DNA of 37,690 nucleotides. Origin: Nitrososphaerales archaeon. Lineage in GTDB: Archaea > Thermoproteota > Nitrososphaeria > Nitrososphaerales > CADDZS01. The first letter of the stretch is position 1, and each line of letters begins with the position of its first letter. Shown here piece by piece: positions 25,783 through 33,821 of this stretch. A program made the position numbers and the translations under genes. The DNA lies in contig JASHPQ010000048.1 in assembly GCA_030037995.1 (NCBI GenBank), positions 1-37,690 of the forward strand, written 5' to 3'. The notes under the pieces were generated by a model. The model made no database searches. It had not been told where the DNA came from and worked only from the letters and a program-made list of their open reading frames with translations.

Positions 25783-26637
25783 TTACGCTTCGACGCCAGC
25801 TAATTTCGTACTAACGAGCCACAGGAGGCGGGATTCGTTATCGTCATACGATTCCTTTGAAGAGGGCTTTTCCTTCTTCTTTTCCCAGTACTTTCCTGTT
25901 ATCCCCTCAATCTCCGGCGAGGAAGCAACGAAAATAGGCGTCTCCGCTCCCTTTTCAGGACTGAGCATGAAAGGCCTGGCAATTCTGATTCCGATACCCA
26001 GCGCACCAGCTTCATCACCCCATCTTGTCCTCACGGCCCCGGGATGAACCGCGTTTACGGTCACTCCAGTTCCTTCCAATTTTCTCGCCAGCTCGTGAGT
26101 GAACAACACCTGCGCGAGTTTCGATTGGCAGTAAGACCTCATCGCACTATAGTTTCTTTCCTCTTGTAGGTCGTCAAAATCCATCTTGCCACTGAAATGT
26201 GCGCCGGAGCTCACGTTCACAATTCGAGCGGGGGCTGATACTTTCATGGAATCCAATAAGAGCAGCGTTAGCAGAAAATGCGAGAGGTAGTTCACTTCGA
26301 AGGTCGTCTCCAAGTTATTTGCCGTAACTATTCTCTTTCCCATTATCAGGCCGGCATTATTCACCAAGATATGCAGTCGATCATGAGTCTCTTTGAAACT
26401 CTCGGCAAGCTTCCTGACGGAGGCGAGAGACGAAAGGTCTGCAAGCATTAATTCAACAGCCTTGTTTCCGCTTCGTTCTGTTATTTCCTTCTTTGCTACC
26501 TCTCCCTTTGATGCATCTCGGCAAACAATTACTACCTCCGCCCCCATCTGAGCGAGTCCCATAGCGGTCTTTTTGCCGATGCCGGAGTTTGCACCAGTTA
26601 TCATGCTCGTTTTTCCCGAGAGCAAGCCTGACGACAT
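25783..26637 (-). CDS. Short-chain dehydrogenase/reductase (retinol dehydrogenase-like)
   Basis: 284 aa from ATG 26637 (a TTG at 26646 adds three residues). Classical Rossmann SDR: TGANSGIG (14-21) for NAD(P) binding, NNAG (93-96), catalytic Ser in NVSSGAH, and YCQSK (Y169, K173). The HPGAVRTRWGDEAG loop after the active site is typical. The basic residue in VCRDASKG after the second strand favours NADP(H). The long form with LETTFEVNYLSHFLLTLLLL resembles retinol dehydrogenase/WWOX-type SDRs. The substrate is unknown. It converges on the carotenoid-family unit. Confidence 0.92.
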   Translation of the reverse strand: MSSGLLSGKTSMITGANSGIGKKTAMGLAQMGAEVVIVCRDASKGEVAKKEITERSGNKAVELMLADLSSLASVRKLAESFKETHDRLHILVNNAGLIMGKRIVTANNLETTFEVNYLSHFLLTLLLLDSMKVSAPARIVNVSSGAHFSGKMDFDDLQEERNYSAMRSYCQSKLAQVLFTHELARKLEGTGVTVNAVHPGAVRTRWGDEAGALGIGIRIARPFMLSPEKGAETPIFVASSPEIEGITGKYWEKKKEKPSSKESYDDNESRLLWLVSTKLAGVEA

Positions 26638-27059
26638 TTTCTTCAAGACCTTCCGAGCTAGAATAAGCCAGTTTTCATCCGAGTCTCATAATGTAAAGTA
26701 TTTGGGTTATCCGAAATGGATCTCGGTAGACTAAAAAGTAGGGCTTCATCCCAATTCACTGTGAAAGTCGCAGGCCGCTCTACAGGCTTTTCGCTATGTA
26801 AATGGACTTTCTCCCTCGCATGAGCATTGTTTTAGAGTTGCGACATCCGTGCTTCGTGATAAAGATCACTGCATTGGTTCCATCGTTTCTTCACGGCTCC
26901 AGAAAATACATGAGAGGTACCGAGGGGAAAACTGAGAGATGCATTGAAAGAAGACCAAGCAGTGGCGAGATGAGAAGCCATTATTAGAGAAAGAACCTTC
27001 ACTAAGAATCTTAAATTACTTTTAATTATCTTCTTTTTCTCGACCGCATCTGAGCTATG
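26638..27059. other. Gene-free stretch with a TATA box for the oxalate decarboxylase remnant
   Basis: No convincing gene. A CTTAAATTAC box at 27010-27019 precedes the pseudogene by about 50-60 bases. The segment 26959-26986 is similar to 28111-28140 (see findings). Confidence 0.4.
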
Positions 27060-27674
27060 ACGTGCAAGTCTTGAAAAAAAAGAACGAGTCAGAAGTTCCA
27101 CAGCCAATAAGGGGAACCCAAGGCGATTCTGACACTGGTCCCAGGAATGTGGAAATTGACCGGCAGAATCCCGATATTCTTACGCCCCAATAACTGATCA
27201 CGCCAATCCTATCATACCCAACTTGAAGTGGCCCTTCTCGCTATCTCCAATACGCGTATCGGAAGGGGTTGGGCCCGCGGGACTACTATTCGAGAGCTGC
27301 CGGTCTCCATAACCATGACAGGGGTGGACATGAAACCAGGTGCGATTCGAGAGCTGCATTGGCACAAGTAGGGGGAGTGGGCGCATATGATCAACAGTCG
27401 AGCTCGTATTGCATGTATCGATCCCGAGGGCCGCAATTTTATCGATGACGTTTCTGAGGGTGATCTCTGGTTCTTTCCCGGCGGTTATCCGCATTCGATA
27501 CGGGGTCTCAAGGAAGGGTGCGAGTTTCTTCTAGTGTTCCCGGACGACAGCTTCTCGGAGAGTTCGACTTTTCTCACAGATTGGTTGATTCATACCCCGA
27601 GGGGAGTGATTGCAAAGAATTTTGGGGTCCCTCAGATATCTAGGGGAGCACACTCTTTTCCGATCTTGCAATAA
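27060..27674 (+). pseudogene. Oxalate decarboxylase-like bicupin pseudogene, first cupin only
   Basis: The pieces match OxdC proteins in order. First VPQPIRGTQGDSDTG and PRNVEIDRQNPDILTPQ, then a frame change and TDHANPIIPNLKWPFS. After another frame change come TIRELPVSITMTGVDMKPGA, IRELHWHK, an in-frame TAG at the position of a Glu, and GEWAHMI. It continues [53 protein letters not shown] and a stop at 27674. The Mn ligands of the first cupin (HWH, Glu in GEW, His in PHS) are still readable. The second cupin is missing. At least two frameshifts and one stop show it is dead; relatives convert oxalate to formate and CO2. Confidence 0.85.
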
Positions 27675-27737
27675 GCCAAATACATACAAAGAGCATAGAG
27701 CAGAAGGCATAGACGAGGCTAGTGAAGCTGGTTGGTC

Positions 27738-27923
27738 ATGTCCGGTGAGAATAAACTAGACTATGCGATAAGATACCTCAAGGAGGAGTACACTCGTATA
27801 ACGACAGAACGCGACGTCGCAAATAGCAACAAGGATTACGACTTGGCAAATAACATGGATTGGATTGCGAGTGGGTTGGATGCAGCGATCAAGTTATTGG
27901 TAGAGAAACGTGCTGAGTCTTAG
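27738..27923 (+). CDS. Small helical protein, 61 aa
   Basis: ATG at 27738 (TTG at 27732 also possible). The sequence is highly helical and charged: LDYAIRYLKEEYTRITTERD, then DLANNMDWIASGLDAAIKLL and a basic-acidic end. No family recognised. Amphipathic heptad-like spacing suggests a small coiled coil or dimer. Confidence 0.55.
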   Translation: MSGENKLDYAIRYLKEEYTRITTERDVANSNKDYDLANNMDWIASGLDAAIKLLVEKRAES

Positions 27924-28142
27924 CGCTTACACAGGAATTTCTATACTAATGACCCGCCTCTCAATTGAAACATTTGGGTCTTCAGGTAAATCTCTTTGAA
28001 ATTCCCTTGGCCTCGCGCCCTCCATCCTTGTTACTGAGAAACTTGCCAAATCCCAGATGGCTCGGAGAAAGTTTGTAGATCGGCTTGCGCAATACGTGAA
28101 AAGAGTTCGCGCAGTGGCGAGTTGAGATGACGAGCCATTACT

Positions 28143-28152
28143 GCTTAAATAG
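28143..28152 (+). promoter_or_regulatory. TATA box of the cNMP-binding protein gene
   Basis: GCTTAAATAG lies 31-40 bases before the ATG at 28183. Confidence 0.5.
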
Positions 28153-28182
28153 TTCGCGAAATGCTTTCTCCGCCTAATCACA

Positions 28183-28632
28183 ATGAAATTGACACTTGAC
28201 CGCAGAGAAGAAAGTGAAGTGGTTGACATGCTTCAAAACGTTCCCATTTTTTCAGGTGTGTCGAAAAAAGAGCTAAAGGCGATGGCGCATTCATGTGTAG
28301 ATAGATCTTACCAAACCGGAACGGTGATTGAATCCGAAGGAGAAAAAGGTGTGTCATTTTACCTCATAATCGATGGTTCGGTGAACGTGAGGAAGGGGAG
28401 TAAATCCATTGCAAAACTTTCAAAGGGACAATTTTTCGGCGAGCTTTCCATCCTAGACAAACAACCCAGGTCTGCCACGATAGAAGCGCTGGAACCTACG
28501 AGATGCCTCGTAATGACAGCATGGGTGTGGAGCGGCTTTCTGGAAACTAATCCAAGGCTTGCGGTTCCGGTAATGAGGGAGCTAGCAAGGCGTCTCAGAG
28601 AAACGGATCAGAAGATAAGCACGCTCAACTAA
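28183..28632 (+). CDS. Stand-alone cyclic nucleotide-binding domain protein
   Basis: 149 aa. One cNMP-binding (Crp/PKA-type) domain: LQNVPIFSGVSKKELKAMA (about 13-31), GTVIESEGEKGVSFYLIIDG, and the phosphate-binding cassette-like FFGELSILDKQPRSATIEAL (about 86-105) with the Glu and the Arg that contact cNMP in relatives. It ends shortly after the last helix, so the helix-turn-helix of Crp is absent. It must act by binding a partner protein, or it senses another ligand. It is probably transcribed alone. Confidence 0.88.
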   Translation: MKLTLDRREESEVVDMLQNVPIFSGVSKKELKAMAHSCVDRSYQTGTVIESEGEKGVSFYLIIDGSVNVRKGSKSIAKLSKGQFFGELSILDKQPRSATIEALEPTRCLVMTAWVWSGFLETNPRLAVPVMRELARRLRETDQKISTLN

Positions 28633-28743
28633 TCCCAGAGAACCGAAAAGCCTGATTGGGAGAGACGACGGGCCTCGTTTTTCATCGCGGCTACCTCTCT
28701 ACTGTCATAACTAGCGGAGATCGTAAGTCGGGCATTTTGAAAA

Positions 28744-29412
28744 TCACTGTTGCTCTTTCCTGATAGATTTCCCCTTCACGGTGACGGTGTATATTGAATT
28801 CTTGTCTTCCGAGACTACATTGATATTGGCGTAGTCGTCGTGAAAAAGGGAAAACTTGTACTTGTCGGGATCCCGGTCCTCTGACCTTATGATCATCGCC
28901 AGCCTGTCTATCAACCTCTGATTGACCAGCTTGATATGCCTCCTCTGTCTGGCGATTTCGCCCATGTGTCTATCGTAATAGGCATTCACATTTCTCGAGA
29001 GCTTCTTGTTCAAGCTGAAGTAAACGTAGAAGCTGAACAGGTACGCACCGACAAAGATGACGAGAAAAGCGTACGCTCCCACTTCTCCAAGATGGCTAAG
29101 AACCCGTGTTCCCAGCAGCACGTAGTAGATGGTAAGGACGATCAAAGGAAGGAACATCATGACGGGCCTGAGAATTCCAAGCCTCCTAGATTGTTTCATT
29201 ATTTCTTCGGAAGAGGACGGCAATCCGGAAATGTCGTCCACGTCCCTGGAGATCTCCCGCCAGACGGCTTTTATTTCGGGATCGTCCTCTGAGTAGCTTT
29301 TCGCTATTTTCCTAATCCGTGAGGGATCTGAAACAGAAAGGGCGGCGTATCCATCGAGAAGACTAATCAGGGTAGCAAGTTGCTTCGGATCGATGGACTT
29401 CTTGTCTGCCAT
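28744..29412 (-). CDS. Membrane protein with two helices and cytoplasmic domains
   Basis: 222 aa, family not recognised. A helical, charged N-terminal domain (1-78) with SRIRKIAKSYSEDDPEIKAV is followed by two transmembrane segments, about 82-102 and 111-133. A basic helical part follows (YYDRHMGEIARQRRHIKLVN) and a strand-rich end (NINVVSEDKNSIYTVTVKG). Both ends are probably cytoplasmic. The ATG at 29412 lies 32 bases after the stop of the dehydrogenase gene, so it may be the last gene of that unit. Confidence 0.7.
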   Translation of the reverse strand: MADKKSIDPKQLATLISLLDGYAALSVSDPSRIRKIAKSYSEDDPEIKAVWREISRDVDDISGLPSSSEEIMKQSRRLGILRPVMMFLPLIVLTIYYVLLGTRVLSHLGEVGAYAFLVIFVGAYLFSFYVYFSLNKKLSRNVNAYYDRHMGEIARQRRHIKLVNQRLIDRLAMIIRSEDRDPDKYKFSLFHDDYANINVVSEDKNSIYTVTVKGKSIRKEQQ

Positions 29413-29444
29413 TTTTCGTAAATACCCAATCTCTAATTGGACGT

Positions 29445-30470
29445 CTAGTCTGCCCGCGTGATTAGCTCCTTCAGACCCAGATAGTCGTTTCGGTTCATGA
29501 GTCCTTTAAGCGGTTCATTTCGGACGAGGCGGCCGATATTTTCTATTGCGCCGTCCAAGGCGATCTCTTCAGTTTCGGGAACGTGGCCCGAGGAGTGGGG
29601 TGTTCCGAGAAAATTTGGCAACTCGAAGAAGGGGTACTTTTCGGAGAAATTTTCCCCCACCTTTGGATAATGCCACCAGACATCGAGGGCACATTTGAAG
29701 TCCGGATTCCTTTTCAAATGCTCGTAGAGCGCTCCCTGATCGATGATATAGCCCCTAGCGACGTTTACAAGAATGCACGCGGGTTTCATCACTCTTAACT
29801 TCGTCTCGTCGATCAGTTGAAATGTCTTGATTGTCAGCGGGAGTGCGATCACCACGATGTCTGCATCCTTCAGCACTTCTTCCAGCTTTTCCAGGGCAAC
29901 GACGCGTTCGAAGCCCGGGACTTGTCTTCCACTCGTATTGACACCGAGAGTTCTCATTCCATAACACGAAGCGAGTCTTGCCACGGATTCTCCGATTCCC
30001 CCTGCGCCTAGAAGCAAAATTGTCTTGCCCTTAAGAAAGATAGATCGCGGGATCTCCCAGATCCCCTTCGCGAGAGCTTGATTTAAGGTGCCCAAGTTTC
30101 TGGCAAAGTACAGTATCATGCCGAAAACGTGCTCCGCAATCTGATCCCCGTACGCTCCTACGTTTCCACAAATCATGACGTTCGGTGGGAGGTCTTCGAA
30201 TTTGACTGAATCTACTCCCGCGCGAGTGGATTGAATCAGCCTTAGATTTGGAAATCGTGCGAGATTTTGAACCGAGAGTAGTTGAAGTTCGTCAGGGCGG
30301 GCGGTATCTAAGAGAATTACCTGAACTAGCGAGCGGTCTTCAGCGTTCAAATTGGAAGGCGATCTAGGTTCATAGCTGCTTCCCTTCAGCTGCATCAACA
30401 GAGCTTCTGCTTTCGGCGAAAGAGGTCGGGTTGTAAGTATGATTTTTTTCAATTCGCTTCCACGTTGCAT
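29445..30470 (-). CDS. D-isomer-specific 2-hydroxyacid dehydrogenase
   Basis: 341 aa from ATG 30470 (TTG 30482 adds four). Catalytic-domain halves flank a Rossmann NAD(P) domain: LLLGAGGIGESVARLA (about 150-165), VVIALPLTIKTFQLI, LVNVARGYIIDQGAL with the substrate-binding Arg, and the catalytic His in GTPHSSGH. The family reduces 2-oxoacids (for example glyoxylate, hydroxypyruvate, 2-oxogluconate) or oxidises D-2-hydroxyacids. The next gene upstream is a GMC oxidoreductase ending 16-28 bases before it, which favours a sugar-acid or keto-gluconate role. Confidence 0.9.
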   Translation of the reverse strand: MQRGSELKKIILTTRPLSPKAEALLMQLKGSSYEPRSPSNLNAEDRSLVQVILLDTARPDELQLLSVQNLARFPNLRLIQSTRAGVDSVKFEDLPPNVMICGNVGAYGDQIAEHVFGMILYFARNLGTLNQALAKGIWEIPRSIFLKGKTILLLGAGGIGESVARLASCYGMRTLGVNTSGRQVPGFERVVALEKLEEVLKDADIVVIALPLTIKTFQLIDETKLRVMKPACILVNVARGYIIDQGALYEHLKRNPDFKCALDVWWHYPKVGENFSEKYPFFELPNFLGTPHSSGHVPETEEIALDGAIENIGRLVRNEPLKGLMNRNDYLGLKELITRAD

Positions 30471-30498
30471 GTGCTTTCCCAACGTCCATGCTCTAAAG

Positions 30499-31968
30499 TT
30501 ATTTCAGTACCGAAGAGAGCAGATACTTACCCAGACGATCCGACAACGCCATTATGGTGAGCGAGGGGTTGGCATCGATCACAGAGGGGATGACGCTCCC
30601 GTCCATGACGTAGAGTCCTTCGACATCGTGCATTTTGCAGTTGGCATCCACCACGCTCCTTTCAGGATCTTGGCCCATTCTGCATGATCCCTGCACGTGA
30701 TGACTGAGGTAGACGGAATCGAGAGTCTTTTGAGCGCCAGCAGCCTCGAGCCCTTCCTGACACAGAGCTTTCGCCGCTCTGAATCTGGATTTGTCATCGG
30801 CAGTGACGGGTTTGTAGATCTTTTCAAGGCCAGTTTCGGGATCTCGGAATATCCTGCCGTCGTTCTTGTCGTGAATGTTGACGAATATACCAGCGTAAAA
30901 CCTGTAATTCTCCATAATTTCCTTTTGCTTCCTACCCCAAAGCGGGATTCCATCACTGTCCACCATCACTTGCGAAAAGGAGAGAGGCCCTTCCATCACC
31001 TCTGAAGCCTCAAGCAAAAAGCCTCCTTTTTCTTTCTGGGAAAATTCCTCGATGTGGCCGGAGAGCGGGTGCATCAGCCAGTTGTTCAGCGGTTTCCCAA
31101 ATCTCCCGAAAACCACGGCCGCGGTGTTAACTCCGAAATTCCGGCCAATTTGAGATACGCTCGGGGTATCCCCCACGATGTCCCCCACTCCGGAATTCAT
31201 CAATAGATGTGGAGTATTCAACGCGCCAGCCGCAATGATGACCACCTTGGAAGAGATCCTTCTCTTTTCTTTGCCCTCTTGCAGAAACTCGACTCCTGTG
31301 GCCATAGCTGGATCATCCGAGGATTTGCCCTTAGAGATCAAGATCTTGGTGACTGTCGAGTTGTAAAAGAGCTCGGCTCCAAGATAGATCGCAGGGACGA
31401 TATAGGAGACAAGAGTCCCTCGCTTTGCCTCAGTCGGACATCCGAACAGACATCCGGATTGATCGCATCGTGGGGTGATAAACGCATTAACGGGGAGAAA
31501 GGGATGTCCGATCTTTTCGAACCCCATGTTGATCTGCTTCATCCCTTCGTCCCATTCGGTGTATTTTCTTACGCCGGTGTCCCGCTCAACCTGCTTATAG
31601 TGCGGTGCGAGGTCGGCGGGGGAGAATCTTTCACCTGAATCATTTTTGAGTCCGGTTGCTTCGTACCACTCTGAGAAATTGAATTCCGGAGCCCTGTGTG
31701 CGACAGCGGTGAAAATGGTCGTGGACCCTCCCACGCACCTGCCCATCCCGAGAGCGATTTCGCCTTCCAAGCCCAGCTCGTAATTTTGCGTCCAGCGCGG
31801 CTTTGCCCAGAGGGTTCGTAAGGCGACCAGCTCAAATCTGGTAAAGTCATTCGCGGTGTAAAACCCACCAGCCTCAATTATCGCGACCTTCTTCCCTGCT
31901 TGCGCAAGCAAGTAAGATACGGGGCCTCCACCGGCTCCAGACCCTATCACTATCGCATCATAATTCAA
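30499..31968 (-). CDS. GMC-family FAD oxidoreductase (gluconate dehydrogenase large subunit-like)
   Basis: 489 aa. The FAD-binding start is IVIGSGAGGGPVSYLLAQAG (residues 7-26), with ARM and GGSTTIFTAV for FAD contact. A CxxxCxxGCP-like segment, CDQSGCLFGCP, lies near residue 178. The GMC C-terminal part reads HHVQGSCRMG, VVDANCKMHDVEGLYVMDGS and ANPSLTIMAL. With the subunit 3 gene 7 bases upstream it resembles bacterial membrane gluconate/sorbitol dehydrogenases, which pass electrons to a cytochrome c subunit. No cytochrome gene is present here. The start is TTG at 31968. It probably oxidises a sugar or polyol; the exact substrate is unknown. Confidence 0.9.
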   Translation of the reverse strand: MNYDAIVIGSGAGGGPVSYLLAQAGKKVAIIEAGGFYTANDFTRFELVALRTLWAKPRWTQNYELGLEGEIALGMGRCVGGSTTIFTAVAHRAPEFNFSEWYEATGLKNDSGERFSPADLAPHYKQVERDTGVRKYTEWDEGMKQINMGFEKIGHPFLPVNAFITPRCDQSGCLFGCPTEAKRGTLVSYIVPAIYLGAELFYNSTVTKILISKGKSSDDPAMATGVEFLQEGKEKRRISSKVVIIAAGALNTPHLLMNSGVGDIVGDTPSVSQIGRNFGVNTAAVVFGRFGKPLNNWLMHPLSGHIEEFSQKEKGGFLLEASEVMEGPLSFSQVMVDSDGIPLWGRKQKEIMENYRFYAGIFVNIHDKNDGRIFRDPETGLEKIYKPVTADDKSRFRAAKALCQEGLEAAGAQKTLDSVYLSHHVQGSCRMGQDPERSVVDANCKMHDVEGLYVMDGSVIPSVIDANPSLTIMALSDRLGKYLLSSVLK

Positions 31969-31975
31969 AGATTAT

Positions 31976-32479
31976 TCAGCCCTCAACCTCTTTTTTTTGA
32001 TCAAAATCGCGCCACACCCTGAGAAACGTCCAGTCCTTTTTAATTCCCGAAATTCGTTTTCCGCCAAATTTGGCAACGTCCCACGCGGTCGCTCCCTCGT
32101 ACCAGGGGTCGTGATAATCCGAATAGAATCCTTCTAGGGCCAGAGATCTAAGGTCGAAAGCTCGCTCTCTAGTTCTGGGATCTAAAAAGAGACTTTTCAA
32201 AACTGAATCTTTATCGAGGTCACTGATCTCAGGAAAGTCACGGCTGAATCTTTCTCTCGATTTCTCGTTTACCAGCTTCGTTATTTCCCGAAAGTAATCC
32301 TGTACTTCTCTGGGGAAGTCAAAAAGGGTGCAGTCAATGTAATTTACAGCTCCCACTTCCTGTGCACCCGGAGAAACGCGGGGATCCGCGCCTGTCGGAA
32401 TTATGAGAGTGCTGAGCGCCCTGTAAAACTCAGCTTCCGTTTCAGAAAGGAAGTAGTACTTTCTCTTCGCTTCAGGCAC
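31976..32479 (-). CDS. Gluconate 2-dehydrogenase subunit 3 family protein
   Basis: 167 aa. Family marks: FLSETEAEFYRALSTLIIPT (about 9-28), ADPRVSPGAQEVGAVNYID, FLDPRTRERAFDLRSLALEG, FYSDYHDPWYEGATAWDVAKFGG. In bacteria this small subunit carries a twin-arginine signal that exports the complex. Here the protein begins MPEAKRKYYFLSETEAEF with no signal peptide, so the enzyme may act in the cytoplasm or reach the membrane another way. GTG at 32479; the GMC gene follows after 7 bases. Confidence 0.9.
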   Translation of the reverse strand: MPEAKRKYYFLSETEAEFYRALSTLIIPTGADPRVSPGAQEVGAVNYIDCTLFDFPREVQDYFREITKLVNEKSRERFSRDFPEISDLDKDSVLKSLFLDPRTRERAFDLRSLALEGFYSDYHDPWYEGATAWDVAKFGGKRISGIKKDWTFLRVWRDFDQKKEVEG

Positions 32480-32533
32480 GACCCAACATGACTCTGAACT
32501 TGGAGGAATTACGGGGCTCTATTTCGAGAACCG

Positions 32534-33487
32534 TCATCCTGAAACTAGCAGATGCGACTTTATCTTGTCGCCGTCGAGCTGACAGAGAAGCCCCTTCAGA
32601 ATACCCGAACCGTATTCGCTTCCAGGGTTAAAGCACATCGTCTTGCCAATCTTGACCGCTCCCTTGGACTCGTGAATATGGCCGTGCATTCCGACGAGGG
32701 GCTGGTACTTTTCAATCATTTTTCTGGTGGCGGTGCTACCTGCGGAGGTCATCTGGAGCTGCCCTCCCGACGTTACCGGTTTCAGAGTCTCGTCAAGTTT
32801 CGGGGCCTGATCCAATATAGTGTTGATTGGAGGAACATGCAGGTTGAAGATCGTTTTTTTCATGTCCCCTACTTTTGAAGCCATGGCCTCGATTTTTTTC
32901 TCTAGGACATCTTCGTCGGCTTCCCTTGGGCTGTTCCAGGGCGTGTGGTTTGCGTAGCCAAGGGTTATCATCTCGTGCTCCCCATCTATCATCGTGACTT
33001 TTTCCTCCGGATTGATCACGTATTTTGCCGCATTTAGAGCAGTGTCAATTTCAAATTCGTCGTCGTTCCCCGGAGAAATGTAGCATTTTATTCCTGTACC
33101 CCTAAGTCGCTCTTCTGCCAAATCCATCCAGCGGGCGATGTTTTCGGTCATAATCTTGGTGAAGAGCTTCTTTACCGCATCGGGATTCGCTTGGAGCTCT
33201 TCATACTCCTTCGTCTCGGTCAAGTACGCGTAGGCACCAGAATCCCGATATGACTTTATGGTGTCATCGACTTCTTTCTCGGACTTCATTCTGATCTCTT
33301 GACCGAATCCCGGTGATGTCCAAGTACCATCGGATACCTTGATAACTGGAATGATCATTTTCCCCGTAATGTCTCCCCCGAGAATCAAGACCTGTGCTTG
33401 GTAGAACTTGCCAGCATTCAGAAACTTTCGGAAACATCTATCAGAACCGTGAACATCTGTAACAAAATATATCGTGGTCTTAGCCAT
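32534..33487 (-). CDS. Metallophosphoesterase
   Basis: 317 aa with the calcineurin-like metal-site motifs in order: D-x-H in FVTDVHGSD (D11, H13), GGD in LILGGDITG (about 39), GND in SPGNDDEF, H in LHVPP, and GMHGHIHES near the C-terminus. A substantial insert (residues 50-140) sits between the second and third motifs and may define the substrate. Two-metal phosphodiesterase or phosphatase; substrate unknown. ATG at 33487, with a TATA box (GTTTTAATTCC, minus strand) about 30 bases upstream, so it is probably leaderless. Confidence 0.9.
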   Translation of the reverse strand: MAKTTIYFVTDVHGSDRCFRKFLNAGKFYQAQVLILGGDITGKMIIPVIKVSDGTWTSPGFGQEIRMKSEKEVDDTIKSYRDSGAYAYLTETKEYEELQANPDAVKKLFTKIMTENIARWMDLAEERLRGTGIKCYISPGNDDEFEIDTALNAAKYVINPEEKVTMIDGEHEMITLGYANHTPWNSPREADEDVLEKKIEAMASKVGDMKKTIFNLHVPPINTILDQAPKLDETLKPVTSGGQLQMTSAGSTATRKMIEKYQPLVGMHGHIHESKGAVKIGKTMCFNPGSEYGSGILKGLLCQLDGDKIKSHLLVSG

Positions 33488-33821
33488 GCAACCAAGAAGA
33501 TTTTGATTTCCCGCGGAATTAAAACTTTGAGCAAGAAGCGCTCCGGACGCGATTGGCTGAACGAAATTAAAGTGGTTGTATCGACTGATACTTTCAGTTC
33601 GCTAGTCTTTTTTGAAGTAAACTAAAGGTATTTCAGCAAAAAGCTTCTCCGGGAATCGTTTGGAATATGGATCCACCTGCCGTCTCCCTCAGTTCAGTAT
33701 TTTCCGAGCAGCGGCGCAAATAGACTGACGCAACAATTTCGATGCGGGAGGAGCCTCTTTGTCTATGAAAATCATCGTCCTTGATTAAGTCGAGGGCCTT
33801 TTTCTTTCAGGGAAGAATAAT
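33488..33821. other. Intergenic stretch without a recognised gene
   Basis: Holds the metallophosphoesterase promoter. A 33-codon plus-strand frame (TTG about 33532, SKKRSGRDWLNEIKVVVSTD...) has no recognised relative and is probably chance. T-rich runs around 33790-33810 read minus-strand as A runs, so they do not end the DUF1028 gene. Confidence 0.35.
33517..33527 (-). promoter_or_regulatory. TATA box of the metallophosphoesterase gene
   Basis: Minus strand AGTTTTAATTCC, 30-40 bases before the ATG at 33487. Confidence 0.5.

Noticed and set aside
27927-28229. 100-codon minus-strand frame upstream of the cNMP gene
   Set aside because: Overlaps the TATA box and the 5' end of the cNMP gene, and no family resemblance.
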